This document shows positions 25,537 to 36,543 of a DNA stretch of 42,870 nucleotides, piece by piece (position 1 is the first letter of the stretch; every line of letters starts with the position of its first letter). The translations under genes were made by a program, and so were the position numbers. The DNA is from UBA7236 sp036734545 (GTDB lineage: Bacteria > Bacteroidota > Bacteroidia > Chitinophagales > BACL12). The DNA lies in contig DAIMYJ010000019.1 in NCBI GenBank assembly GCA_036734545.1, positions 1 to 42,870 on the forward strand, written 5' to 3'. The notes beneath the pieces were generated by a model. It saw only the letters and a list, made by a program, of their open reading frames with translations, ran no database searches and had not been told where the DNA came from.

Positions 25537-27462
25537 GTGATTTCCAAAGAGACCATAGCGCGCATCATGGACACCGCCCGCATCGATGAGGTGGTGGGTG
25601 ATTTCGTGCGCCTGAAGAAGCGGGGTGTCAACCTCATCGGTCTCTGTCCGTTCCACGATGAAAAGACACCATCCTTCAACGTATCGGTGCCCCGAGGCAT
25701 CTATAAATGTTTCGGTTGCGGAAAGGGTGGAAATGCCGTTTCCTTCATCATGGAGCACGAGCACTTTACCTATCGCGAAGCGCTTAAGTATCTGGCGACG
25801 AAATACAACATCGAGATCGAGGAGACAGAGCGGACGAACGAGGAGATCATTGAGGAAAACCGCAAGGAAAGTCTGTATATCATCAATGCCTTTGCACAGC
25901 ATTTCTTCAATGAACAACTGCTGAATACTGAAGAAGGACGTTCGATCGGACTCTCCTACTTCGAGGAACGCGGTCTTCGTCGCGAGACCATTGAGACCTT
26001 TAAATTGGGTTACTGTCCTTCCGGCGGAGATGCATTCACCAAAGAAGCGCTGAATACAGGCTACCAGCAGGAGCTGTTGCAGCAACTGGGACTTACCAAT
26101 CAGTACGGCAAGGACTTTTTCCGTGGACGCGTGATGTTCACCATCCACAGTGTAAGCGGCAAAGTACTGGGTTTCGGAGGACGTACGCTGAGTGCCGATA
26201 AAAAGGTACCCAAGTATGTCAACTCGCCCGAAACAGAAATATATCTCAAGAGCAAGATCGTATACGGCATCTATCAGGCACGGAAGTCGATCGTTCAGCA
26301 CGACGGCTGTTTTCTGGTAGAGGGATATATGGATGTCATTTCCCTGCATCAGGGCGGCATCGAGAATGTGGTGGCTTCATCCGGCACTGCGCTTACGCAG
26401 GATCAGGTGAGGTTGATCAAACGCTACACGCAGAACCTGACCATCCTCTACGATGGTGATGCAGCAGGTGTAAAGGCGGCTTTGCGCGGGCTGGACATTG
26501 CCCTGGAAGAAGGCATGAACGTAAAGGTCGTGCTGCTGCCTGCCGAGGATGACCCTGACACCCTGGTGCAAAAATTGGGCGGCGAAGGTTTCCGAAAGTA
26601 TGTGGAGGAGAATAAAAAAGACCTCATCCACCTCAAGACCGACCTGTTCCTGGAAGAAGCCAAAGGTGATCCGGTAAAAGTGGCCGGCATCATCAAAGAT
26701 ATCGTTGCCAGTATCGCCAAGATCCCGGATGGCATCACGCGCAGCTTGTACGTAAAGCAAACCGCCAAGGCCCTCGATGTGGAGGAGCAACTGCTGATCA
26801 CGGAAACCAATAAGCTGCTGCGCAGGGAAGCCCTCAACAAATTACCTGCAGCCGATAAAGCAACGGTTGAAGCCGTTGATACGCCGCTTCCGGCCAAAGA
26901 GCAACCCATTTTCACTTTTCATTTCGACGAGCGGCAGGAAAGAGATATTGCACGGCTGCTGCTCGACAACAGCAATTTCGAAATTGAAGGCGAGAACGCC
27001 ATAGCCCGCATTTTGCGCAACCTCTCCGATGTCGAGATCGACAATCCGTTATATAAAAAGCTGATCGATGAGTACCGGGAAGCCTTTGAGCGTCAGGAGT
27101 TCCTGCCCCAGGTGCATTTCATCAACCACCCGGATGAGCAGTTGCGCTCATTGGCCATTGACCTGCTGCAGACACCTTATGAACTGAGCGACAACTGGCA
27201 GAAGATGCATGATGTGCCGATCACGGAGAAGCAATTCCTGGTGCGCAAGGATATCGTCAAATCCATTTCCCTTCTGAAGCTGAAGAAGATCATACGCATG
27301 AAGCAGGAGGTGGATAATCGCATCAAAGAATTACAATCTGCCACTGAGCCTGCTGATCTGGATGAGATCATGATGTGCCAGAAAGAATCCATTCAGCTGC
27401 AGCAATTTATCCGCAAGCTATCTGCGGATACCGGCACGGTGGTGCTGCCGATCGTGCGTTAA
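25537..27462 (+). CDS. dnaG: DNA primase
   Basis: 641 residues, normal for DnaG; GTG start, supported by the adjacent promoter and by the family N-terminus (ISKETIARIMDTARIDEVVG). Zinc-binding domain: Cys37, His40, Cys58, Cys61 (CPFHDEKTPSF, YKCFGCGKGG). The RNA polymerase core and TOPRIM fold follow, with FRGRVMFTIHSVSGKVLGFG near 190, VEGYMDVISLHQGG near 261 and LYDGDAAGVKAALRG near 304. The C-terminal region (about 440-641) is the helicase-binding part. Synthesises RNA primers with DnaB at the fork. Its 3' end overlaps the convergent transporter gene by 4 nt. Confidence 0.97.
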   Translation: MISKETIARIMDTARIDEVVGDFVRLKKRGVNLIGLCPFHDEKTPSFNVSVPRGIYKCFGCGKGGNAVSFIMEHEHFTYREALKYLATKYNIEIEETERTNEEIIEENRKESLYIINAFAQHFFNEQLLNTEEGRSIGLSYFEERGLRRETIETFKLGYCPSGGDAFTKEALNTGYQQELLQQLGLTNQYGKDFFRGRVMFTIHSVSGKVLGFGGRTLSADKKVPKYVNSPETEIYLKSKIVYGIYQARKSIVQHDGCFLVEGYMDVISLHQGGIENVVASSGTALTQDQVRLIKRYTQNLTILYDGDAAGVKAALRGLDIALEEGMNVKVVLLPAEDDPDTLVQKLGGEGFRKYVEENKKDLIHLKTDLFLEEAKGDPVKVAGIIKDIVASIAKIPDGITRSLYVKQTAKALDVEEQLLITETNKLLRREALNKLPAADKATVEAVDTPLPAKEQPIFTFHFDERQERDIARLLLDNSNFEIEGENAIARILRNLSDVEIDNPLYKKLIDEYREAFERQEFLPQVHFINHPDEQLRSLAIDLLQTPYELSDNWQKMHDVPITEKQFLVRKDIVKSISLLKLKKIIRMKQEVDNRIKELQSATEPADLDEIMMCQKESIQLQQFIRKLSADTGTVVLPIVR

Positions 27463-28250
27463 TTACGCATCGCCTCAGCACGCATCTTTTCACTCAATTC
27501 TTTTCCCAGGAATGCATCGATCCAATTATGGATGATGTACAGCAATGGCGTAAGGAGCAATGCCGCCAGCATCTTATAACAATAATTCACCGTTGCCACC
27601 GCCAGCCACAGACCGATACTCCAGTCGGGCGGCCCTAATACAAATGCGATATACAATACAACAATACTGTCGATCATTTGCGATACGGCTGTCGACCCTG
27701 TTGCCCGCAGCCAGATGGATCGCTCACCGGTGCGTTTCTTGATCGCGTGAAATACGAACACATCGATCAGCTGACCTAAAAGAAAGGCCACCACGCTGCC
27801 TGCGATGATCCACATGCCCTGGCCGAAGATGGCTGCGTAGGCCAATTGCATATCAGGCACGCCCTTATCGGTATACGACCCCGGCCAGAACGCTGCAGGC
27901 GCGAGCTGTATGGCCACATATACGATACCGAATGCATACAGGATGAATACGATAGCCAGATAACTCAGTCGGCGCACACCACGCATGCCGAAGTATTCAT
28001 TGATGATATCGGTCATGATAAATACGAACGGCCACAGGATCACCCCTACAGTGAAGTTGAGTGAACCGCTTTCGCCGAACAGATTCCAGTTAAAGGGTTT
28101 CCATCCGAGGCTTTCTTCCAGCGCGAATATCTTCACGCCGATGAATTCTGCGATCAGCGCATTCACGACAAAGAAAACGCCGAGTATCAGGAGCAATCGC
28201 GCCGGTTTGCTGGCAAACGGATTATGATGATGTTCTTCCATAAATATCAT
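27459..28250 (-). CDS. Queuosine precursor transporter (YhhQ/VUT family)
   Basis: 263 residues with six or seven membrane segments. The family block FVIMTDIINEYFGMRGVRRL lies near residue 78, followed by VVAFLLGQLIDVFVFHAIKK near 163 and the usual SQMIDSIVVLYIAFVLG near 195. Characterised members import preQ0/preQ1, precursors of the tRNA base queuosine. The start (or ATG 28241 three codons in) overlaps the upstream methyltransferase stop as TAATG, so the two are co-translated. The N-terminal HHH is part of a poorly conserved cytoplasmic start. Confidence 0.9.
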   Translation of the reverse strand: MIFMEEHHHNPFASKPARLLLILGVFFVVNALIAEFIGVKIFALEESLGWKPFNWNLFGESGSLNFTVGVILWPFVFIMTDIINEYFGMRGVRRLSYLAIVFILYAFGIVYVAIQLAPAAFWPGSYTDKGVPDMQLAYAAIFGQGMWIIAGSVVAFLLGQLIDVFVFHAIKKRTGERSIWLRATGSTAVSQMIDSIVVLYIAFVLGPPDWSIGLWLAVATVNYCYKMLAALLLTPLLYIIHNWIDAFLGKELSEKMRAEAMRN

Positions 28251-28711
28251 TAGAATAGTTTGGGGAAAAAGCGGCCTGTATGTTTTTTATAATCGGCATA
28301 ATCGGGGAATACCTGCATGAGTCGCTTTTCCTCATAACCCGATTTGAAATAGAACAACAGGAGTAAAGCGCAGGCGAGCAGCAGGCGTATGCCATCGGCA
28401 TAGTACAAGCTCACCCCCACTCCGCCGATCCATATTCCGGTATAAATGGGATGCCGCACATGCGCAAAGGCGCCTGTGGTGATCAGGCTGCTTCCGGAAC
28501 GGGGTGTGGGGAACATGGTGAGGGCCCGGTTGAGCTGCAGTATAGGCCAAACGACATAAACCATACCCACCAGGGCCAGCAATACGCCGGCGATCCGCAT
28601 CCACAGGAGCGACGGGAGATCCAGACTGCCGGGCGACCAGAAGAACAGCACGAACAGGACGAGCTGGATGCCTACAAACAGGTAATCCGGGTTTTGCGGC
28701 TGGAGTTTCAC
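28250..28711 (-). CDS. Isoprenylcysteine carboxyl methyltransferase-like (ICMT/PEMT) membrane methyltransferase
   Basis: 153 residues from GTG 28711. Three or four membrane segments precede the family SAM-binding signature (LITTGAFAHVRHPIYTG near 88-104, then YEEKRLMQVFPDYADYKKHT near 126). These enzymes methylate lipids or small hydrophobic substrates at the membrane; the bacterial substrate is usually unknown. TAAAGTTG, a one-mismatch promoter element, lies 5 nt before the GTG and supports this start. First gene of a two-gene unit with the queuosine-precursor transporter; divergent from prfC. Confidence 0.85.
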   Translation of the reverse strand: MKLQPQNPDYLFVGIQLVLFVLFFWSPGSLDLPSLLWMRIAGVLLALVGMVYVVWPILQLNRALTMFPTPRSGSSLITTGAFAHVRHPIYTGIWIGGVGVSLYYADGIRLLLACALLLLFYFKSGYEEKRLMQVFPDYADYKKHTGRFFPKLF

Positions 28712-28772
28712 GTCTGCAACTTTACCATTTTTTCAGGATATCCCCCAATAGATGGCAGTGCATGGATATTGG

Positions 28773-28780
28773 TATCTTTG
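28773..28780 (+). promoter_or_regulatory. TAnnTTTG promoter of prfC
   Basis: TATCTTTG, a full match, 16 nt before ATG 28797. It argues against an upstream in-frame start at 28752. Confidence 0.6.
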
Positions 28781-28796
28781 CACCCGTTTTAACCGT

Positions 28797-30395
<1,599 letters not shown>

Positions 30396-30406
30396 ACCCT
30401 CACTGC

Positions 30407-31144
30407 ATGCGCATGCACAGATGGATAGTTTGCCTGACCTTCATGTATGGTTTTTCCGGCATGCTGCATGCGCAGGCTATTGAACGCCTGTATCTCCTAC
30501 CCGGACAGGGCTCTGACCACCGCATATACAGCCATATACAATTCCCGGCCGGTGTAGACACCGTGCATTTGCAGTTCCTGACACCGGAACCGCAGGAAAC
30601 CATGGAACAATATGCACTGCGCATGAGTAAACAGGTAGACACCACGCTGCCCTACGCTTTCATGGGCGTGTCTCTCGGAGGCATGGTCTCAATGGAGATG
30701 GCTGAAATATTACATCCGCAGAAAGTGATCCTGATCTCCAGCGCCAGCAGTGCAGAGGAAGTACCGGAATTGTACACCTTCTTTCGCACGTATCCGGTGT
30801 ATCAGTATTTGCCTGCAGGGCTGTTCAAATATTCCACCTATCTGTTGCAGCCATTATATGAACCTGACAGGTCCAGGGAACGCAAGACATGCAACAGTAT
30901 GATCGGTGAGAAGGATGCACTGTTCATGAAACAAGCCGTAGGCCTCATCGTCACATGGGATCGGATGGAAGCCGAAAATGCCGGCATACCGCTCATACAA
31001 ATTCATGGTAGTGCCGATCACACGTTGCCGCTGCACCAAATTACCGCTGATCATATTGTGCAGGACGGCTCACATATGATGACGCTGACCCGACCTGAAG
31101 AGGTCAGCCGCGCGATCACAGCAGCACTGCTCAGTCCTCAATAG
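30407..31144 (+). CDS. Secreted alpha/beta hydrolase
   Basis: 245 residues. Signal peptide to about residue 24 (IVCLTFMYGFSGMLHAQA). Catalytic triad: nucleophile Ser89 in MGVSLGG, Asp204 in GSADHTLP, His223 in DGSHMM; the oxyanion region is LLPGQGSDHRIY. About 220 mature residues fit a minimal hydrolase with a short lid (PELYTFFRTYPVYQYLP). Probably an esterase in the periplasm; substrate unknown. Starts 11 nt after prfC. Its 3' end overlaps the convergent arfB-like gene by 14 nt. Confidence 0.88.
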   Translation: MRMHRWIVCLTFMYGFSGMLHAQAIERLYLLPGQGSDHRIYSHIQFPAGVDTVHLQFLTPEPQETMEQYALRMSKQVDTTLPYAFMGVSLGGMVSMEMAEILHPQKVILISSASSAEEVPELYTFFRTYPVYQYLPAGLFKYSTYLLQPLYEPDRSRERKTCNSMIGEKDALFMKQAVGLIVTWDRMEAENAGIPLIQIHGSADHTLPLHQITADHIVQDGSHMMTLTRPEEVSRAITAALLSPQ

Positions 31145-31541
31145 AGATCTCGCCGCGCTTCGATTTTTTTTCTGCCGTAATGTGCTTTTCGGTAAGCCGT
31201 TTTTCATCGGCCGATCTCGGCTTTCTGGTAGGCACGCGACGTTTTTTCGGCGTGAGGGCCTTTTTGAGTAAGGCCGTCATTTTTTCGTTCACGATGTCCT
31301 TGTTCTCCAACTGCGTACGGGCTTCTTCACTGGTGATACGAATGAAACCATCGGCATTGATCAGATGCCCGATCTCATTCTTCAGGATCGCCTTTTGTTC
31401 GTCGGTAAGGATCTTGGATTCGTCAACGGAAAAATACAATTCCACTTTGGTGGCATTCTTATTTACATGCTGCCCACCCTTGCCCCTGCTGCGCACTGCG
31501 TAGTAAGTGCATTCTTTGCTGATGTCAGGGATCTGTGTCAT
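31131..31541 (-). CDS. arfB: Alternative ribosome-rescue factor / peptidyl-tRNA hydrolase (ArfB type)
   Basis: 136 residues. The GGQ motif is at 22-24 (YAVRSRGKGGQHVNKNATKV), giving peptidyl-tRNA hydrolysis. The basic C-terminal tail (KKALTPKKRRVPTRKPRSA ... KHITAEKKSKRGE) is the part that ArfB inserts in the empty mRNA channel of stalled ribosomes. Its size and tail separate it from RF1/RF2. It lies 11 nt after a MarR regulator gene, so is probably co-transcribed with it. Confidence 0.92.
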   Translation of the reverse strand: MTQIPDISKECTYYAVRSRGKGGQHVNKNATKVELYFSVDESKILTDEQKAILKNEIGHLINADGFIRITSEEARTQLENKDIVNEKMTALLKKALTPKKRRVPTRKPRSADEKRLTEKHITAEKKSKRGEISIED

Positions 31542-31552
31542 ACTATTGGAAT

Positions 31553-32002
31553 TTAACTTCTTATTTTATCCAACAACTCATTCAGTGTTTTGACTTCCGT
31601 TTTGGTGAGGTTTTGGAACGGATCTTCCAGATCATTGATATCCTTATCGATCAATTCCAGCAACTTCATGCCTTTTTTGGTGATCAGCACATCCACCTGC
31701 CGTTTATCGGCGGAACAGGGTCTGCGTTCTACCAAACCCTTGGTATGCAGCTTGTCAACAAGGCGGGAAGCGTTACTCATTTTGTCGAGCATCCTATCGA
31801 TCAGGAGGTTGATACTGGCCGGTTCCGGATACTGGCCTCTGAGTATCCGTAAAATGTTATACTGCTGCGGTGAAAGATCGTAGCCCTTGAAAAAATGGAT
31901 CTGACGGATATTCAACCAACTTCCGGTATACATAACATTCAGCAATAACCGATGGTAATCATTTTTGAACTTCTCCTGCTTGATCTCCTGCTCTAACTTC
32001 AT
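31553..32002 (-). CDS. MarR family transcriptional regulator
   Basis: 149 residues, the typical length. The winged helix-turn-helix is visible: LSPQQYNILRILRGQYPEPA (helices 2-3), SINLLIDRMLDKMSNASRLV (recognition helix), and the wing GLVERRPCSADKRQVDVLIT with the conserved D-R. The N- and C-terminal helices form the dimer interface. Ligand and targets unknown; it may regulate its own operon with arfB. TATATTTG at 32029-32036 is its likely promoter. Confidence 0.92.
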   Translation of the reverse strand: MKLEQEIKQEKFKNDYHRLLLNVMYTGSWLNIRQIHFFKGYDLSPQQYNILRILRGQYPEPASINLLIDRMLDKMSNASRLVDKLHTKGLVERRPCSADKRQVDVLITKKGMKLLELIDKDINDLEDPFQNLTKTEVKTLNELLDKIRS

Positions 32003-32028
32003 AAACGAGTTTTGAATGTGTGTTGATA

Positions 32029-32036
32029 CAAATATA
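32029..32036 (-). promoter_or_regulatory. TAnnTTTG promoter of the marR-arfB unit
   Basis: Minus-strand TATATTTG, a full match, 26 nt before ATG 32002. I see no clear MarR palindrome across it. Confidence 0.5.
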
Positions 32037-32138
32037 CAGGTACTGGGATACGAAAAAAGAGACTTTACTCACCAAAATACCGCGTAGCACAGTTCTAACC
32101 TGTTATTCAACAAGTTACATATTCCTACTCTGTCTATC

Positions 32139-34067
32139 CTACTGACGAATGAACTGTCTGGATATGCGCGACTCCGGACTTTGTGCCGTGATGAAATAAT
32201 TGCCTGCCGGCAGGTCGGCGATCTCGTTGATGACGATCACCGTGTTGGCCACGTCAACCATGAACTGTCTGTAGAACACCACGTTCCCGCGCATATCCAT
32301 GATGGAAATGCCCACAGGGCCGGTAGCTGTGCCCAGTGCCACGCTGATGGACTGGCTTGCGAGTGTTGGATACACATCCATTTGCACGAGTTCGCCTTCG
32401 CGATGCAGTGGCGTATAGAAATCCAGGACCAATGAGCGGTCTGTCCAACCGCCATCGCACTTGGCTGTAACGTAAGCCTTATAATGTGCACCGGCCACAA
32501 GGCCGCCGATGGTAACGACTGAATCCTGTGTTGGAATGATGTATTGCGGAGCAGGACCATCCATGCGCTTCATATAGAACCTGTACTTATGGGCACCGTA
32601 CAACCAGTCCCATCCGATGGTAACTGAATTCGGTGTGATAAAGTAAATGTTCGGATGCTGCGGGGGATCACATTGTTGCGGCTGCCCGTAGAAGGCATAC
32701 ACGACACCCTCGCGGTTCAGGTCACCGGTGTATTCATTCCCGGAAACGATGATGTCATCATGACCATCACCATTCACATCGCCGGCCACACAGAGATTAT
32801 TGCCAACGGTAGAGCCGCTATCGGGTCCTACAAATGTCCAGGTGGGGTTACGCTGCGGACCTTTAGGGCCGCCCAGGAACAACTCCGCCTTTCCGGCATT
32901 GGAATCGGCCTCGTTATCAAAATATTTTGCGCCCACCAGCAGATCACCGTAGCCGTCGTGATTGATATCGCCTGCCTCATTCACGTTAAAGGCCCAGCGC
33001 TCGTCGTATTGCGTGCCGGTAGCGGTCCAGCCGATCACCGGATCCAAACCGCCATCGCCGCCGTAGTGGATATGCAGCTTACCTGACTGATAAATGCCAT
33101 TGGCATCAAAGCGGGGAGCACCCACTACCACGTCCATGTAGCCGTCGCCATTGATATCGCCTGCGGAAGAAAGATTCACCGCATAGAAAGATGTATCCAT
33201 CGCACCGCCTGCTGCCATGAAATCGGGGATGCCGTCAGGACCTGCGGCACCGCCGTGGAAGGTACACAACATACCGTCGCCGATCAGGAATATATAACCG
33301 CCTATGTGCAAGTCATCAATCCCATCGCCATTCACATCCCCTGCCCTGTCCATGGAAACACCGAGGTTGGCGTCCTCCACAATTCCCACGCAGGCCATGA
33401 TCGGCGTAGGATCGATGCCGTCTGCATTGCCTTTGAACACCCAGAACTTTCCGGCCTTATTGCCGAACTCACCCAGGGTCTCATCATCATCCCATCCGTG
33501 GGCACCAACGCATATCTCGTCATATCCGTCATGGTTGAGGTCGCCGGCAAATACCACGGCCTCGCCCAGTTTAGCGCCTTTACGTCCACTTACCATGGTC
33601 CAGTAGGGAATAGAATCAGGTCCGTCGGGACCACCCAGGTACAGCAGCACCTTGCCTTCATTCACTTTGGTATTCTTATGCTGATGTGAGCCGATGAGAA
33701 TGTCTGAGAAACCATCGCCATTGACGTCGCCTTTGATGGACAGGCAACGACCGAAGCCGGAGGAGTCGTGTGCTCCGTAAGCCACCCAGTCGGGTTCGAG
33801 CGAAAGACCGTCGGGACCGCCGTAATACAGGTATACCGCACCCTCACCCACAAAATTGTGGGATACTGAAGGAGCGCCAACCAGCAGATCGTCGTAACCG
33901 TCGCCGTTCACATCCCCGCCTCCGTCCATCCAGAAGCCGAAATCACTTTTCTCACTGTTGCCTTCCATCATCCAGTCGTATTCCGGACTTACGGGAGGAA
34001 CAACAAGCGCAGTAAATAACAGGAGGGCAGGCGCAGCCCATATCGATCTTAACCAACCTGAAGCCAT
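32139..34067 (-). CDS. T9SS-sorted FG-GAP (integrin-alpha-like) repeat protein
   Basis: 642 residues from ATG 34067. Signal sequence SIWAAPALLLFTALVVPP. Seven FG-GAP/VCBS-type repeats carry Ca-binding D-x-N-x-D-G loops: DVNGDGYDDLLVGAP, DVNGDGFSDILIGSH, DLNHDGYDEICVGAH, DVNGDGIDDLHIGGY, DINGDGYMDVVVGAP, DINHDGYGDLLVGAK and DVNGDGHDDIIVSGN, as expected for a seven-bladed propeller. A fibronectin-like domain (about 500-575) and a T9SS sorting domain end it (LPAGNYFITAQSPESRISRQ). An upstream ATG (34088) is in frame, but its first base overlaps the -7 element TACCTTTA, so 34067 is preferred. Surface or secreted protein, ligand unknown. Confidence 0.85.
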   Translation of the reverse strand: MASGWLRSIWAAPALLLFTALVVPPVSPEYDWMMEGNSEKSDFGFWMDGGGDVNGDGYDDLLVGAPSVSHNFVGEGAVYLYYGGPDGLSLEPDWVAYGAHDSSGFGRCLSIKGDVNGDGFSDILIGSHQHKNTKVNEGKVLLYLGGPDGPDSIPYWTMVSGRKGAKLGEAVVFAGDLNHDGYDEICVGAHGWDDDETLGEFGNKAGKFWVFKGNADGIDPTPIMACVGIVEDANLGVSMDRAGDVNGDGIDDLHIGGYIFLIGDGMLCTFHGGAAGPDGIPDFMAAGGAMDTSFYAVNLSSAGDINGDGYMDVVVGAPRFDANGIYQSGKLHIHYGGDGGLDPVIGWTATGTQYDERWAFNVNEAGDINHDGYGDLLVGAKYFDNEADSNAGKAELFLGGPKGPQRNPTWTFVGPDSGSTVGNNLCVAGDVNGDGHDDIIVSGNEYTGDLNREGVVYAFYGQPQQCDPPQHPNIYFITPNSVTIGWDWLYGAHKYRFYMKRMDGPAPQYIIPTQDSVVTIGGLVAGAHYKAYVTAKCDGGWTDRSLVLDFYTPLHREGELVQMDVYPTLASQSISVALGTATGPVGISIMDMRGNVVFYRQFMVDVANTVIVINEIADLPAGNYFITAQSPESRISRQFIRQ

Positions 34068-34087
34068 AAGGTCTCTTTTAGGTCTCA

Positions 34088-34118
34088 TAAAGGTAACAGG
34101 AAATGGGCTGCGGCACAA
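34088..34118 (-). promoter_or_regulatory. Promoter of the FG-GAP gene
   Basis: Minus-strand TACCTTTA (34088-34095, one mismatch to TAnnTTTG) with TTG 20 bp upstream (34116-34118). It overlaps the upper candidate ATG, which favours the ATG at 34067. Confidence 0.4.
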
Positions 34119-34146
34119 TATGACTTTTATCAACGCCCCAAATGCC

Positions 34147-36543
34147 TCAAAATGCAAAACTGGCCATCAGCACCCAGTTACGGCCTGCCTGCGGATAATA
34201 CCCCATCATTTGCTGCTCTGCACCATCCAGCAAATAGCGGTACACCCAGGCATTGCTCTCATACTCAGCGTTCAGGATGTTCTGCACCAGGAACGATACA
34301 CTGGCCTGCTTCACCCTGCGGTTCCCGAACTGATACCGGATGCCGGCATCATGGACCTGATAGGCTTCGATCATGCGGTCGGCACTGCCGGTGTTATCGG
34401 CATACTGGTCACCCACATACTTGGAGGTAAGCGCCAGAAATACCTGATGATGCTGATCCTCTCCTGACGAGCGCTGAAAACACCGCCATTGCCATTGTGA
34501 GAAGGCGATAACAGAGGGGCTGAACGCCAGATCGGTTTCAGAATAGGTGAACGGCACCTGTTCTCCGGAATTCCAGTCGTCGACATATTCCGTGTAATTG
34601 AGTATCCTGTTTGCGCTAAAGGAAGCGTTGGCGCTCCATTGCAGCGTACGCATGAATGTTTTACTCCACGCCAGCTCCACACCGGTGCGATAGCTTTCCG
34701 GGATATTGGTGCGGGTATATGCACCCACGTCATTTAATTCACCGGTGAGCACCAGCTGATCGATGTAATACATCAGGTAGTAATTGAACATCAACTGCCA
34801 GCCGTTGCGTGTGATGCGTTCACCGATCTCCAGATTGTATAAACGTTCAGGTGCAGGTCTGCTCAGCGGTGTGGATTCCACATAATCATTGCGGTTGGGT
34901 TCCTTTCCGGAATGGCCGATGAAAACATAAGCATCCATGCCCGGACGCTGCTTCCAGGTGATACCGGCCTTTGGATTGAAGAACATCAGGTCTACCTGCT
35001 GATCCACCAGCACACCGAATGCATCATAGCCCACGAACTGATAATCCACCCTGCGCAACTGCAGGTCGATCATCCAGGTGAATGGTCCGCGTTCCTGCAC
35101 GAACTGCGAAAAGATATTGCCATCCCATTTCAAACCATTATTATCATACCAGGTATGCTCGTATCCGAACGGCTCGGCATATTCTGCCCAGATGACCCTG
35201 CCGAAATGGTCGCCATCATAGCGATAAGCAGCAGCGCCGGTGGTGAGTGAGGTGTGCTCGTTGAACTGATGCTGATATTGCAGAAATGCACCGCCAAAAG
35301 AATTATCGAGCCATTTTTGTGAGATGAGATCTGTAGTGCTCACCGTGTCGCTTCCGAACACAAACGGCTCAACACCATAATCCGTGAAATATTGGTCTGT
35401 TTCCAACTGCTCATAATAACCGGCACCGAGTGTGTAATTCAGTGTCAGTCGCCACGCATTATTTTTTTTGGTCAGCAGTGTGTTATGCCATTGATAATGT
35501 GTTTGCCGGTAATTATCGGTTTGATCTTCGTAGGTGTATGGATTGTATGTGCGATTCGTATCCAACACTTCTGCCGGCACACCGGCCCATGCCTGATACG
35601 TGCGCTCGCTGCCGGAAAATGCATTGACGATAGAAGTGAATCGATCTGATCTGTAGCCGCCGGTAAAGAACCATGATTGCAGGTCGGCAAACCCGCGGTC
35701 GATGAAGCCATCGCTGTACAGATCGCTCACGCGGCCTTCGAGGAACCAATGGTCATTGAGGCGTCCGGTGCCGAAGCTGCCCATGTATTTTTGCAGGCCA
35801 AACGATCCGACGCTTACCTGTGTGCGTGCAAACGGTGTTTCACTCAATGAATTGGTGTGGATGTTCACCGCAGCACCAAAACTGCTGATACCGTTGATGG
35901 ATGTGCCCACACCGCGCTGCACCTGAATATCATCCACGCTAGAGGCGAAGTCGGGCAGATTGACCCAGTAGGTTTGTTGAGATTCTGCGTCGTTGTACGG
36001 CACGCCGTTGATGGTGATGTTCACGCGGGTGGCGTCTGCACCCCGTATCCGCAATCCGGTATAGCCCACGCCGTTGCCTGCATCGCTCGTGGCGACAGCA
36101 GAAGGTATGGATTCCAGCAGCATGGGCATATCCTCACCGAAATTCTGCTGTTGCAGCAGCGCACCCTTGATATTGGTGAAGGTCACCGGCATATCCGTAT
36201 CGGCACGCTGTGCGGTCACCTCTGCTGCCTGGAACACCACATCGGCAGGTTCCAGGTAGATGATCATCGAACACACGCCATCGGCGCATTGTATCGGCGA
36301 CATGGTGGAAGCAGCGCGGTATGCGATATGCGTTACCGTGATGCGATCCGGAATGGCCGTAAGGCGGATGGAAAAGGTGCCGTTCAGATCGGCCTGCAGG
36401 ACAGTATCCGGAAGGGCAACGGTGGCAAATGGTACGGGACCGCGGTCATAGATGTCCATTACGCGACCGTTCAATTCGATCTGGGCATTCACCGCCATAC
36501 TGAAGAACAGGGCGGTAGCTAATAACATTAGATGCTTGTGCAT
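34147..36543 (-). CDS. TonB-dependent receptor under TPP riboswitch control (probable thiamine or precursor uptake)
   Basis: 798 residues. Signal peptide to about 20, then a carboxypeptidase-regulatory-like domain (24-95: LNGRVMDIYDRGPVPFATVA), plug domain (about 115-235: TGLRIRGADATRVNITINGV, GVGTSINGISSFGAAVNIHT) and a 22-strand-type barrel ending in the aromatic NWVLMASFAF needed for BAM assembly. A clear TPP riboswitch precedes it, so the substrate is very probably thiamine, TPP or a breakdown product, as proposed for the thiamine-regulated outer-membrane receptors of Bacteroidota. Energised by TonB-ExbBD encoded elsewhere. The FG-GAP gene follows 79 nt later with its own promoter. Confidence 0.9.
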   Translation of the reverse strand: MHKHLMLLATALFFSMAVNAQIELNGRVMDIYDRGPVPFATVALPDTVLQADLNGTFSIRLTAIPDRITVTHIAYRAASTMSPIQCADGVCSMIIYLEPADVVFQAAEVTAQRADTDMPVTFTNIKGALLQQQNFGEDMPMLLESIPSAVATSDAGNGVGYTGLRIRGADATRVNITINGVPYNDAESQQTYWVNLPDFASSVDDIQVQRGVGTSINGISSFGAAVNIHTNSLSETPFARTQVSVGSFGLQKYMGSFGTGRLNDHWFLEGRVSDLYSDGFIDRGFADLQSWFFTGGYRSDRFTSIVNAFSGSERTYQAWAGVPAEVLDTNRTYNPYTYEDQTDNYRQTHYQWHNTLLTKKNNAWRLTLNYTLGAGYYEQLETDQYFTDYGVEPFVFGSDTVSTTDLISQKWLDNSFGGAFLQYQHQFNEHTSLTTGAAAYRYDGDHFGRVIWAEYAEPFGYEHTWYDNNGLKWDGNIFSQFVQERGPFTWMIDLQLRRVDYQFVGYDAFGVLVDQQVDLMFFNPKAGITWKQRPGMDAYVFIGHSGKEPNRNDYVESTPLSRPAPERLYNLEIGERITRNGWQLMFNYYLMYYIDQLVLTGELNDVGAYTRTNIPESYRTGVELAWSKTFMRTLQWSANASFSANRILNYTEYVDDWNSGEQVPFTYSETDLAFSPSVIAFSQWQWRCFQRSSGEDQHHQVFLALTSKYVGDQYADNTGSADRMIEAYQVHDAGIRYQFGNRRVKQASVSFLVQNILNAEYESNAWVYRYLLDGAEQQMMGYYPQAGRNWVLMASFAF

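Noticed and set aside
25474..26349. 291-codon minus-strand frame opposite dnaG
   Set aside because: It covers the zinc-finger and core regions of dnaG, which are certain; it is a shadow.
35857..36522. 221-codon plus-strand frame opposite the TonB-dependent receptor
   Set aside because: It mirrors the receptor plug region, is His/Cys/Arg rich and has no recognisable motif or promoter.
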